From: Methylophilales bacterium
GTDB taxonomy: Bacteria; Pseudomonadota; Gammaproteobacteria; Burkholderiales; Methylophilaceae
Reading direction: 5' to 3'
NCBI GenBank assembly: GCA_019823025.1
Contig: CP081940.1
Coordinates: 248,001 to 312,000 of the forward strand
Length of the DNA: 64,000 nucleotides
Shown here: piece after piece, positions 20,782 through 28,743 of the stretch
Layout: every line of letters begins with the position of its first letter
How positions within the stretch are numbered: the stretch's first letter is position 1
Translations under genes and position numbers: made by a program
Notes under the pieces: generated by a model
What the model was told of the DNA's origin: nothing
The model's database searches: none
The model's input: only the letters and a program-made list of their open reading frames with translations

Positions 20782-20804
20782 AAAAGACACCGAAGTGTCT
20801 TCTT
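20782..20804 (-). terminator. Intrinsic terminator after hxlB
   Basis: On the minus strand AAGACAC, the tetraloop TTCG, and GTGTCTT form a 7-bp hairpin followed directly by a run of T. It ends the hxlB transcript before pabB. Confidence 0.88.
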
Positions 20805-20827
20805 TTAATAACGTCTAAATTAAATAA

Positions 20828-21364
20828 CTATTCAAGGTTAGCATGAATAGCTCTCATTCCTTCTTCAGTAAGATCTTTATCAAAAACAATCTCACCAATA
20901 ATAGCTTCAAGGTAAACCAGCGTAGAAAGCTCAAATGAGGTACCCATTGGTAGGCCTTTTGTTAGAGCAAATACTTCATCATTGCCCATTTTTAAGGTTA
21001 AATCAGCTAAATCAGCCATCGCAGAGGAAGCTTTCATAGAGACAACAGCAATTTTTGCTCCCTTAGATTTTGCAGTTTCAAGGGTAGGAAGGAGTGTTTT
21101 AGTTCCACCAGACCCAGAAATTACGATATATAAATCTCCTTCCTTCAGGGCGGGTGTCACAATTTCTCCAACCATACTCACACTATATCCACAATGAACT
21201 AGCCTCATAGCCAAAAAACTCGATACCAGTTTTGATCGTCCAGCGCCTGCAACAAAAATATGTCCTGCTTGGTCAATTAGCTTTTTTAGTTCTGCAGATT
21301 GATTTTTATCTGTAGAATCTAAAACAGCAGCAATTTTATCTACAATTAATTTTTGTGTATCCAT
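20828..21364 (-). CDS. hxlB: 6-phospho-3-hexuloisomerase
   Basis: Second specific enzyme of the RuMP cycle; it isomerises hexulose 6-phosphate to fructose 6-phosphate. At 178 residues it has the usual length and a SIS sugar-isomerase fold with IFVAGAGRSKLVSSFLAMRL, VISGSGGTKTLLPTLE and AKIAVVSMKASSAMADLAD. A strong GAGGAG ribosome site precedes the start. It follows hxlA by about 100 bases, with a terminator between them, so it may depend partly on read-through or on its own promoter. Its presence marks formaldehyde assimilation. Confidence 0.95.
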   Translation of the reverse strand: MDTQKLIVDKIAAVLDSTDKNQSAELKKLIDQAGHIFVAGAGRSKLVSSFLAMRLVHCGYSVSMVGEIVTPALKEGDLYIVISGSGGTKTLLPTLETAKSKGAKIAVVSMKASSAMADLADLTLKMGNDEVFALTKGLPMGTSFELSTLVYLEAIIGEIVFDKDLTEEGMRAIHANLE

Positions 21365-21412
21365 ATCAACATTTACTCCTCATCATTATTTATACTTACA
21401 TAATACCAAAAA

Positions 21413-21437
21413 AAAACCCGGCATTTAATCCGGGTTT
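21413..21437 (-). terminator. Intrinsic terminator after hxlA
   Basis: AAAACCCGG and CCGGGTTTT form a 9-bp stem around a 7-base loop, followed on the minus strand by a long T-run. It lies between hxlA and hxlB and should lower hxlB transcription relative to hxlA. Confidence 0.9.
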
Positions 21438-21464
21438 TCTAGTTATACATTCTATTGTTACTGA

Positions 21465-22094
21465 TTAGTGAGCAATAGCTGTAATTTCTGAAGCAGCTGC
21501 AGCAGGATCAGCAGCGCCATAAATAGCAGCACCGGCAACAATAATTGCAGCGCCTGCATCTTTAACTTCTTGTGCTGTAGCAGCTTTAACACCACCAGCA
21601 ACTGAAATTTTAGCACCAGTATTTAGTGCAGCAATTGAAGCAAGATCCGCAAAAGGTGTATGACCAGCAGCTTGTGCATCAAGACCAGTATGAACACCGA
21701 TGATATCTGCACCAGCAGCAACAGCTTCTTTTGCTAATGATTCTTTATCATCAACGTTAATCATGTCAACCTGACATTCTTTACCGTATTTCTTAGCTGC
21801 AGCGATAACGCCTTTAATTGTTGCAATACCTGAAGCACCTAGAACTGTACAGATATCAGCACCTGCTTTGTAGAAAGGTTCTGCCTCATATTCACCAGCG
21901 TCCATTGTTTTTAAGTCAACAAGGATAAGGTTGTTTGGAAATTTTGCTTTTAGTGTTTCAAGCAGTTTAATACCGTTATGTTTGATACAAGGTGTACCAA
22001 TTTCTAAGATGTCAACGTGAGGAGCAACTGTTTCAGCTAGTGCTACCGTTGCGTCAAAATCTAATGAATCTAGTGCCATTTGTGTTAATGCCAT
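21465..22094 (-). CDS. hxlA: 3-hexulose-6-phosphate synthase
   Basis: Key enzyme of formaldehyde fixation in the RuMP cycle; it condenses formaldehyde with ribulose 5-phosphate. The 209-residue TIM-barrel protein shows the family motifs VDILEIGTPCIKHNGI, LVDLKTMDAGEYEA (metal and substrate residues) and KISVAGGVKAATAQEVKDAG. It is Ala-rich with a restricted, regular codon use, as expected for a highly expressed gene. A near-consensus promoter lies about 100 bases upstream and a terminator directly follows. Confidence 0.96.
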   Translation of the reverse strand: MALTQMALDSLDFDATVALAETVAPHVDILEIGTPCIKHNGIKLLETLKAKFPNNLILVDLKTMDAGEYEAEPFYKAGADICTVLGASGIATIKGVIAAAKKYGKECQVDMINVDDKESLAKEAVAAGADIIGVHTGLDAQAAGHTPFADLASIAALNTGAKISVAGGVKAATAQEVKDAGAAIIVAGAAIYGAADPAAAASEITAIAH

Positions 22095-22190
22095 GGTTTA
22101 ATCTCCCATATTTAAAATTACTTTATTAATAAACATCTACGCTAAAAACTCGTAAAACTTTTTTTCTCATTTAGGTCGAGTAGACCGAGG

Positions 22191-22219
22191 ATAATATAAC
22201 TTCAGTGAAATATTGTCAA
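22191..22219 (-). promoter_or_regulatory. Near-consensus sigma-70 promoter of hxlA
   Basis: The minus strand reads TTGACA (22214-22219), a 17-base spacer, then TATTAT (22191-22196). This is a full -35 match with optimal spacing. The leader would be about 90 bases and begins with a small inverted repeat GGTC-GAGTA-GACC at 22174-22186, near the likely start of transcription. Confidence 0.8.
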
Positions 22220-22237
22220 TCAAAGAAGCTTTATCGC

Positions 22238-23188
22238 TTAAAGTTTTTGACTTAAAGCATCCTCTAGTTTATTTTGATCAATCACAAAATTTCTAATGCC
22301 TTCAGAAAGCTTCTCAGTTGCCATTGCATCTTCATTATGATCAAATCTAAATTGGTCCTCTTCAAGTTTAGAAGGCTTCTCTTTAGTGGAACCATTGTCT
22401 TTAAGGTATTGAGGTAAATCCCCCTCTGTTGCTGCTAACTCTTCGATTAATGCAGGACCTATCGTTAATCGATCACAGCCAGATAAAGCTGTAATTTCAC
22501 CAATATTTCTAAATGATGCACCCATTACGACTGTTTTAAATCCGTGTTCTTTATACCAACTATAAATTTTTCGTACTGAAACCACACCTGGGTCAGTTTC
22601 AGAAGTATATTCCTCACCTGTACTTGCTTTGTACCAATCTAAAATTCTTCCAACAAAAGGAGATATTAAGAATACACCAGCCTCAGCACAAGCTCTCGCT
22701 TGAGCAAAACTAAATAATAACGTTAGGTTACAGTTAATTCCTTCTTTTTCTAATATTTCACCTGCTTTAATACCCTCCCACGTAGAAGCTAACTTAACTA
22801 AAACTCTATCCTTTGTTAATCCAGCCTCCTCATATAATGAAATAATTTTTCTACCTTTAGCTACCATCTTGTCAACATTAAAAGATAGGCTTGCATCAAC
22901 TTCTGTAGAGATTCTTCCAGGGATATGTTTTGAAATTTCTAAACCAACAAGAACGGCAAGCTTATCTGCAGCATCTTCAATTTGTTGTGCTTTATCAGAA
23001 CTTTTACCTTTTGCATAGGTGATAGCTTCCTCAATCATAGGCTCACATTGCGGTAGTTTGCTTGCTTTCAATAGTAAAGACGGGTTGGTTGTAGCATCGA
23101 CAGGTTTTAAAGACTTAATTGCGTCCACCTCTCCTGTATCCGCAACAATTGTTGTCATTGTTTTAAGTTGTTCAAGTAATGAAGCCAT
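22238..23188 (-). CDS. tal: Transaldolase
   Basis: Moves a dihydroxyacetone unit between sugar phosphates, regenerating ribulose 5-phosphate in the RuMP cycle. The 316-residue TalB-type protein has [17 protein letters not shown] at the N-terminus and the Schiff-base Lys in [37 protein letters not shown] and [14 protein letters not shown] are also conserved. A GGAG ribosome site precedes the ATG. It is the first of the tal, hxlA, hxlB series and diverges from ppsA. Confidence 0.96.
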   Translation of the reverse strand: MASLLEQLKTMTTIVADTGEVDAIKSLKPVDATTNPSLLLKASKLPQCEPMIEEAITYAKGKSSDKAQQIEDAADKLAVLVGLEISKHIPGRISTEVDASLSFNVDKMVAKGRKIISLYEEAGLTKDRVLVKLASTWEGIKAGEILEKEGINCNLTLLFSFAQARACAEAGVFLISPFVGRILDWYKASTGEEYTSETDPGVVSVRKIYSWYKEHGFKTVVMGASFRNIGEITALSGCDRLTIGPALIEELAATEGDLPQYLKDNGSTKEKPSKLEEDQFRFDHNEDAMATEKLSEGIRNFVIDQNKLEDALSQKL

Positions 23189-23472
23189 TAATTTCTCCGT
23201 ATTTTTTAAATTAAGTATATTTTAATAAAGTCTTAGTTTAGTTTTAAACCTTATGACTTGGGTTGGACATTTTAACAAAAATTAACAAATAACAACAATT
23301 TTTTCTTCAATGCCATTGAGACAGTCATTATCAATTTATTTTTATATTTAACCTTACAATACGTTTAAGTCGACAAGCAATCATATAATATGGCAGAATT
23401 ACGTTCTTTATATATTTACTATTAAATTAAGCATAACAAGTAATTAAATAATAACTATCCCAAAGGTATCCC

Positions 23473-25836
23473 ATGACACAGAGTGTAATTTCATTCGAAG
23501 AGCTAAGAAATAAGGATGTAGGCATTGTAGGTGGCAAAAATGCCTCTCTCGGTGAAATGATTTCTCAACTAAAGACTAAGGGTGTAAGGGTTCCAACTGG
23601 ATTTGCCACCACCGCAGATGCTTTCAACGAATTCTTAACTCAAGATCAGCTGGGAAAGAGGATTGAACAGGAGCTTGAAGATCTAGACATTAATGACGTC
23701 CTAAAGCTTGCGCAAAGTGGTAAAAAAATTAGAAAATGGATTCTGGATACGCCCTTCTCAAGTGATTTTGAGGATAGCATTAAAAATCATTATGAAAGTC
23801 TAATTAAAAGATCACCGAAAGGCACAACATTTGCGGTGCGTTCTTCAGCGACTGCAGAAGATTTACCAGATGCGTCCTTTGCTGGACAGCAAGAGAGCTT
23901 TTTAAATATCCATGGATTAGAAAATATTAAGCAAGCAATTAGAGAGGTATTTGCCTCCCTCTATAATGATCGTGCAATTTCATACAGGGTACATAAAAAC
24001 TTTATTCATTCAGATGTGGCAATCTCTGCTGGTGTCCAGCAGATGGTCAGAAGTGATATGGGCTCATCTGGGGTGATGTTTACCATTGACACAGAATCTG
24101 GTTTTAAAGATGTTATTTTCATCACTTCCTCATATGGCCTTGGTGAGACAGTTGTTCAAGGATCAGTTAATCCAGATGAATTTTATGTCCATAAGGCACT
24201 TTTAAAATTAGGTAAGAATGCCATCGTAAGAAAGTCTATTGGGTCAAAGAAGATTAAAATGGTATTTAGTGAGGACACCAAAGCTGGACTTAGCACAAGC
24301 ACTGTTGATGTAGTAGAAAATCTAGCAAATCAATTTAGCATCAATGATAATGACGTATCGGAATTAGCTAATTACGCAATGATAATTGAATCTCATTATG
24401 GCTGTCCAATGGATATCGAATGGGGCAAGAATGGACTAGATGGTAAGTTATATATACTCCAAGCGAGACCTGAAACTGTAAAATCTCAACATCAAAATAC
24501 GACAGAGACATACAAACTTAAAGAATCAAGCAAAGCGCTCGTTGCAGGAAGAGCGGTGACACAAAAAATTGGAATAGGTCCCGTTAGAATAGTAAAAGAC
24601 CCATCAGAAATGCATACCGTTCAGCCAGGTGATGTTCTGGTAGCCGACATGACTGACCCGAATTGGGAGCCAGTGATGAAAAGAGCCTCGGCTTTGGTCA
24701 CAAACCGTGGCGGTCGAACGTGCCATGCCGCTATTATTGCTAGAGAGCTTGGAATTCCCGCAATTGTTGGCAGCGTAAATGCAACAGAGATTCTTACAGA
24801 ACAGGATACAGTGACAGTTTCATGTTCTGAAGGTGAAACAGGAATTGTCTATCAAGGAAAATTAGATTATGAAATTAAGGTTCAAGAGGATGGGGATTTA
24901 CCAAAATTACCAATAAAACTCATGATGAATGTTGGTAACCCAGATATGGCTTTTACATTTGCCCAAATCCCTAATGATGGAGTTGGTCTCGCAAGGCTGG
25001 AATTTGTTATTAACAACATGATTGGAATTCACCCCAAAGCGATATTAAATTATGAGGCTATGCCAGAGGATATTCAAAAGACTATTAACTATAAGTTTAA
25101 GGGCTATTCATCACCAAAAGAATTTTATGTAAACAAGGTGACTGAGGGTGTAGCTACAATTGCATCTGCCTTTTATCCTAAGCCCGTGATTGTAAGGATG
25201 TCAGATTTCAAGTCAAATGAATATAAAAAATTAGTTGCTGGAGATATTTACGAGCCTGATGAAGAAAATCCAATGATTGGTTTCAGAGGGGCAGCAAGAT
25301 ACATATCTGATCAATTTAAAGATTGTTTTAAACTCGAATGCGAGGCTATGTTAAAAGCAAGAAATGAGATGGGTCTTACTAATATCGAACTAATGATCCC
25401 TTTTGTCAGGACTCTCAAAGAGGCCGAAGCAGTCATTGATGTTCTTGAACAGAATGGTCTTAAGCGAGGAGAGAATGGATTAAGGTTAATTATGATGTGT
25501 GAAGTCCCCTCAAATGCTATTTTGGCTAAAGAGTTCCTAAAATATTTTGATGGATTTTCAATTGGTTCTAATGATTTAACTCAACTGACCTTAGGAACTG
25601 ATAGAGACTCAGGCATACTAGCCGATGGTTTTGATGAGAGAGATCCCGCTGTTATGAAACTCATTGAATTGGCGATAGAGGGAGCAAAGGCAAGTAAAAG
25701 TTACGTAGGTATTTGTGGGCAAGGCCCATCTGATCACCCTGATTTTGCTAAGTGGCTATTGGAACAAAAAATGGATTCAATGTCATTAAATCCTGATACA
25801 GTAATAAGCACATGGAAAAGTTTAAGCAAAAAATAA
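23473..25836 (+). CDS. ppsA: Phosphoenolpyruvate synthase
   Basis: Makes phosphoenolpyruvate from pyruvate and ATP for gluconeogenesis, useful when growing on one-carbon compounds. The 787 residues have the ATP-grasp domain (GGKNASLGEMISQL, FAVRSSATAEDLPDASFAGQ), the phosphohistidine domain with His in NRGGRTCHAAIIARELGIP, and the C-terminal barrel with FDGFSIGSNDLTQLTLGTDR. In the 284-base gap to tal a TATAAT at 23384-23389 is a possible -10 without a clear -35. ppsR follows directly. Confidence 0.96.
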   Translation: MTQSVISFEELRNKDVGIVGGKNASLGEMISQLKTKGVRVPTGFATTADAFNEFLTQDQLGKRIEQELEDLDINDVLKLAQSGKKIRKWILDTPFSSDFEDSIKNHYESLIKRSPKGTTFAVRSSATAEDLPDASFAGQQESFLNIHGLENIKQAIREVFASLYNDRAISYRVHKNFIHSDVAISAGVQQMVRSDMGSSGVMFTIDTESGFKDVIFITSSYGLGETVVQGSVNPDEFYVHKALLKLGKNAIVRKSIGSKKIKMVFSEDTKAGLSTSTVDVVENLANQFSINDNDVSELANYAMIIESHYGCPMDIEWGKNGLDGKLYILQARPETVKSQHQNTTETYKLKESSKALVAGRAVTQKIGIGPVRIVKDPSEMHTVQPGDVLVADMTDPNWEPVMKRASALVTNRGGRTCHAAIIARELGIPAIVGSVNATEILTEQDTVTVSCSEGETGIVYQGKLDYEIKVQEDGDLPKLPIKLMMNVGNPDMAFTFAQIPNDGVGLARLEFVINNMIGIHPKAILNYEAMPEDIQKTINYKFKGYSSPKEFYVNKVTEGVATIASAFYPKPVIVRMSDFKSNEYKKLVAGDIYEPDEENPMIGFRGAARYISDQFKDCFKLECEAMLKARNEMGLTNIELMIPFVRTLKEAEAVIDVLEQNGLKRGENGLRLIMMCEVPSNAILAKEFLKYFDGFSIGSNDLTQLTLGTDRDSGILADGFDERDPAVMKLIELAIEGAKASKSYVGICGQGPSDHPDFAKWLLEQKMDSMSLNPDTVISTWKSLSKK

Positions 25837-26643
25837 ATGGCAAAAAATAAAAGGACAGCTTTTTTTATATCAGATGGAACTGGTATTACGGCTGGATCTT
25901 TAGGAGGGTTGTTGGCGCACTTCCCAGAAACTGAGTTTGATCAAATTAGGATTCCTTTTACAGACTCAATTGAAAAAGTTGAGGATGCTCAAAAAAGAGT
26001 TGCTAATATTAAAATGATGACTGGATCAAGGCCTATCGTCATCATGTCTATCGGAAATGAAATCCTAAGGAACGAATTAAAAGCTGTAGATGCATATTAT
26101 ATTGATCTGTTTGATTCATTTATTCATCCGTTGGGGGTGGAACTTAATGAACCAGCATTAACAAGGCCCGGTGTTTCTCATAGCATTAAAACAAATCAAT
26201 ACGGCTCAAGGATGGAGGCAATAAATTTTGCATTGGGCCATGATGATGGCATGACACATACTGGATTAAATCAGGCACAAGTTATACTTGTAGGTGTCTC
26301 TCGAAGCGGTAAAACACCTACCAGCATTTATCTTGCAATGCAGTTTGGTATCAAGGCTGCAAACTATCCTTTAATACCTGAGGATTTTGAAAGAGGAAAA
26401 TTACCCCCTATCTTGGAAGGATATCTTGATAAAATTTTTGGACTTACTATCAAATCTGAAAGGCTACATTCACTCAGAAGTGAAAGGAGGCCAGACAGTT
26501 CTTACGCATCATTATCTAATTGCAGACATGAAATAGGTCAAGCCGAAGACTTAATGAAAAAGGTAGGAATCCCTACAGCCGACTCAACATCAAAATCAGT
26601 TGAGGAGCTCTCCGCAATCATCATACAATTTATGAAACACTAA
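25837..26643 (+). CDS. ppsR: PEP synthase regulatory kinase/phosphorylase
   Basis: Bifunctional regulator that inactivates PEP synthase by ADP-dependent phosphorylation and reactivates it by phosphate-dependent removal. The 268-residue protein belongs to the DUF299 family. It starts KRTAFFISDGTGITAGSLG and has the P-loop-like GVSRSGKTPTSIYLAMQ. Its ATG follows the ppsA stop directly, which fits joint expression with its target. The 3' end overlaps the convergent peroxidase gene by 4 bases. Confidence 0.95.
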   Translation: MAKNKRTAFFISDGTGITAGSLGGLLAHFPETEFDQIRIPFTDSIEKVEDAQKRVANIKMMTGSRPIVIMSIGNEILRNELKAVDAYYIDLFDSFIHPLGVELNEPALTRPGVSHSIKTNQYGSRMEAINFALGHDDGMTHTGLNQAQVILVGVSRSGKTPTSIYLAMQFGIKAANYPLIPEDFERGKLPPILEGYLDKIFGLTIKSERLHSLRSERRPDSSYASLSNCRHEIGQAEDLMKKVGIPTADSTSKSVEELSAIIIQFMKH

Positions 26644-27203
26644 TTTTCAAAATAAGGTTCAAGTATCCCCATAATATCAGCAGATTCAGGGCCTACAGTA
26701 CTAGGGAAAACAAAAGCTGATTCAGCATTTGGCATTACAATATATTTATAAAAATTCCACATAGGCGCTTCGCCAGTCATTTGTTTTAAATTTTTATATA
26801 CAGGATTCACATTGGGTCCAACGACACTTGATTTACTCATCATTGGAAAATCAACCGCGTATGTTAATTTACAAAAATCTTGAATCTCTTTATCAGTTTT
26901 AAATTCTTGATTGAAGTCATTCGAAGGAAAGCCAACCACTAGCATTTCATTGCTATGTTCTTTATATAACTTCTCTAAGCCTTCGAACTGGGAAGTAAAA
27001 CCACATTTACTAGCTGTATTCACAAATAAAATAGGTTTGTCCTGATACTCGCACAAGTTAAATTTCTTACCTTGTAAAGTCTTTAAATCTTGATTGTAAA
27101 AATCCATACAAGCAGAATACACTGGGCCAGTAAAAAAGATAAATAAAAAAAGAGCTGCTATTGCTATATTATTATGTAATTTTTTTTGCAAAACGAACCT
27201 CAT
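26640..27203 (-). CDS. Glutathione peroxidase-like thiol peroxidase, secreted
   Basis: Peroxidase of the glutathione peroxidase family, 187 residues. An N-terminal hydrophobic signal (IAIAALFLFIFFTGPVYSA) suggests export to the periplasm. The catalytic residue is Cys67 in VNTASKCGFTSQFEGLE, not selenocysteine. The Gln/Asn segment is GFPSNDFNQEF and the Trp segment is MWNFYKYIV. Cys forms often use thioredoxin rather than glutathione as reductant. It lies 20 bases after the nuclease gene on the same strand. Confidence 0.9.
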   Translation of the reverse strand: MRFVLQKKLHNNIAIAALFLFIFFTGPVYSACMDFYNQDLKTLQGKKFNLCEYQDKPILFVNTASKCGFTSQFEGLEKLYKEHSNEMLVVGFPSNDFNQEFKTDKEIQDFCKLTYAVDFPMMSKSSVVGPNVNPVYKNLKQMTGEAPMWNFYKYIVMPNAESAFVFPSTVGPESADIMGILEPYFEN

Positions 27204-27223
27204 TTCCTAAAGTGTTAATAAAA

Positions 27224-27742
27224 TTATTTTTTTATTTTACGCCATTTCCATGGAGCAATTGGTTTTTTTTCGCCCCAAAGTCCTAACTCATTTTTCTTGG
27301 CATTAAACTCTGCTTCATTGTATGTTTTTCTATCTAATGAGCTTTGTTGTTTTTGATATCTTTTGAAATGCCAGGCATACCCATTTGATACTTGTGCTAG
27401 GTTTATATCCCGTCCATCTAATATTACCTTAGCTAAAACCCTGTTATATCTATCAATAGAATAAAGATTTCCATTATCAGGTTTTGATTTTAACAACACC
27501 CACTTATTGATTAACATCTCAGTAAGCTTATAGGTAGAAGCCAAGCCATATGGTTGATTTTTCTCAGGAGCATCAATGCCGGTCAATCTAACCTTAAACT
27601 TTTTACCAGCTTTATTTACAACATGAACTGTATCCCCATCAACAACTCGCAGAACTTTTGCGGTAAAATCAGCTCTTAAAGAGGAAATACTTAGGATAAT
27701 AATAATGACAAATGCATTCGTAAAAAAAGTTACACTTTTCAT
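27224..27742 (-). CDS. Thermonuclease-family secreted nuclease
   Basis: Staphylococcal-nuclease-like domain, 172 residues. The N-terminal signal is followed by VLRVVDGDTVHVVNKAGKKF and KVRLTGIDAPEKNQPYG, the metal- and phosphate-binding core. DGRDINLAQVSNGYAWHFKR continues the fold. It is probably periplasmic or secreted, where it could degrade DNA or RNA for nutrients. Its first 38 bases overlap the divergent gene starting at 27705. Confidence 0.88.
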   Translation of the reverse strand: MKSVTFFTNAFVIIIILSISSLRADFTAKVLRVVDGDTVHVVNKAGKKFKVRLTGIDAPEKNQPYGLASTYKLTEMLINKWVLLKSKPDNGNLYSIDRYNRVLAKVILDGRDINLAQVSNGYAWHFKRYQKQQSSLDRKTYNEAEFNAKKNELGLWGEKKPIAPWKWRKIKK

Positions 27743-28265
27743 ATCAACTCTCTTTTTATCAAACTTGTTATATGCTGCGAGCCTTCAGTACTTCGTCAAC
27801 CAACCTATCAATCAAACACTTACCTCGGCCTATTCTTATTATAATTACCAACCATCACAAATGATGGACAAGGCAATTGAAAGCTTACCCGAATACTCAA
27901 ATATAAAAAAATGTTCCACAAACAATATTACAGATGCCATTATTATTCTCAAACCAATTTTATCTTACCAAGCACAAAGTACTATTTTGTATGGTGATTT
28001 ACACGTAAAAGTCTATCAATCAAAATCTAATAATGAGACAAATCCAGATAATTTTATAAAAAAAATGAAATTATCTCTATGGAAGGTTGTTAAATTTGAC
28101 AAAGTTACGATGGATTATTATATAAACGAAATTTATACAGAACTTCTCAAAAAGTTAACATCAGAAATTGATAGTCTTAAAATAGATAAAAATTATCCGA
28201 CGAATGGGTCTTACTGCGACTTATTAGGCACTATTAATAAATCAAATATTAATCTTAATTACTAA
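27705..28265 (+). CDS. Secreted protein of unknown function
   Basis: The 186-residue product is not recognised. The first 25 residues form a good signal peptide (VTLFISTLFLSNLLYAAS), so it should be exported. The mature part has two Cys (KKCSTNN and GSYCDLLG) that could form a disulfide. There is a pattern of alternating residues in ITDAIIILKPILSYQAQSTI, compatible with a beta-rich fold. The start codon lies inside the divergent nuclease gene, a 38-base head-to-head overlap. The only later candidate start, TTG at 27765, would remove most of the signal peptide. Confidence 0.65.
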   Translation: MTNAFVKKVTLFISTLFLSNLLYAASLQYFVNQPINQTLTSAYSYYNYQPSQMMDKAIESLPEYSNIKKCSTNNITDAIIILKPILSYQAQSTILYGDLHVKVYQSKSNNETNPDNFIKKMKLSLWKVVKFDKVTMDYYINEIYTELLKKLTSEIDSLKIDKNYPTNGSYCDLLGTINKSNINLNY

Positions 28266-28275
28266 TTTTTTTCAT

Positions 28276-28743
28276 TTATTTGGACTCAAGTGCTCGGTAA
28301 ATTTTGGTAAGCAGATACTCACCTAAAAGAAAAGAAAAGATGACTACAATAAAAGCTAATAGCCCATCAAACATGCCGTAAAAGTTAATCTTATCGCCAA
28401 AAATTAAATTAGCCCCTTGAAGCATTAGAAATTTAGAGAAAAATAATAACGCCCAGAGGCTCAAGAAATACTTTATTTTTGTCAGATAGCTTCTCTTATC
28501 ACTAAAAAAATTTGATAACTTATGCTCAACATGTCTTGTTAAAACAATAAATAACTGTAAAAAAATAGCGATAAAAATAGTTACAGAAAAAGACTCTATG
28601 TAAACAGAGTTACTGAATTCTGCATATATATTTAGAATCGTCATATCTACAAGAATACAAATAATATAAACTAAAAATAACCTTTGAGAATTATTCACAA
28701 TTCTTTGACCATTTTCTGCAAATTTTATTTCTTTACCAACCAT
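28276..28743 (-). CDS. Small four-helix membrane protein of unknown function
   Basis: The 155 residues contain four hydrophobic segments: about 22-43, 49-70, 90-110 and 125-148. The protein is not recognised. Its ATG overlaps the stop codon of the RND transporter gene by one base (TAATG), so it is translationally coupled to that pump and may be an accessory subunit. It is convergent with the secreted protein gene, with an 10-base gap. Confidence 0.6.
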   Translation of the reverse strand: MVGKEIKFAENGQRIVNNSQRLFLVYIICILVDMTILNIYAEFSNSVYIESFSVTIFIAIFLQLFIVLTRHVEHKLSNFFSDKRSYLTKIKYFLSLWALLFFSKFLMLQGANLIFGDKINFYGMFDGLLAFIVVIFSFLLGEYLLTKIYRALESK

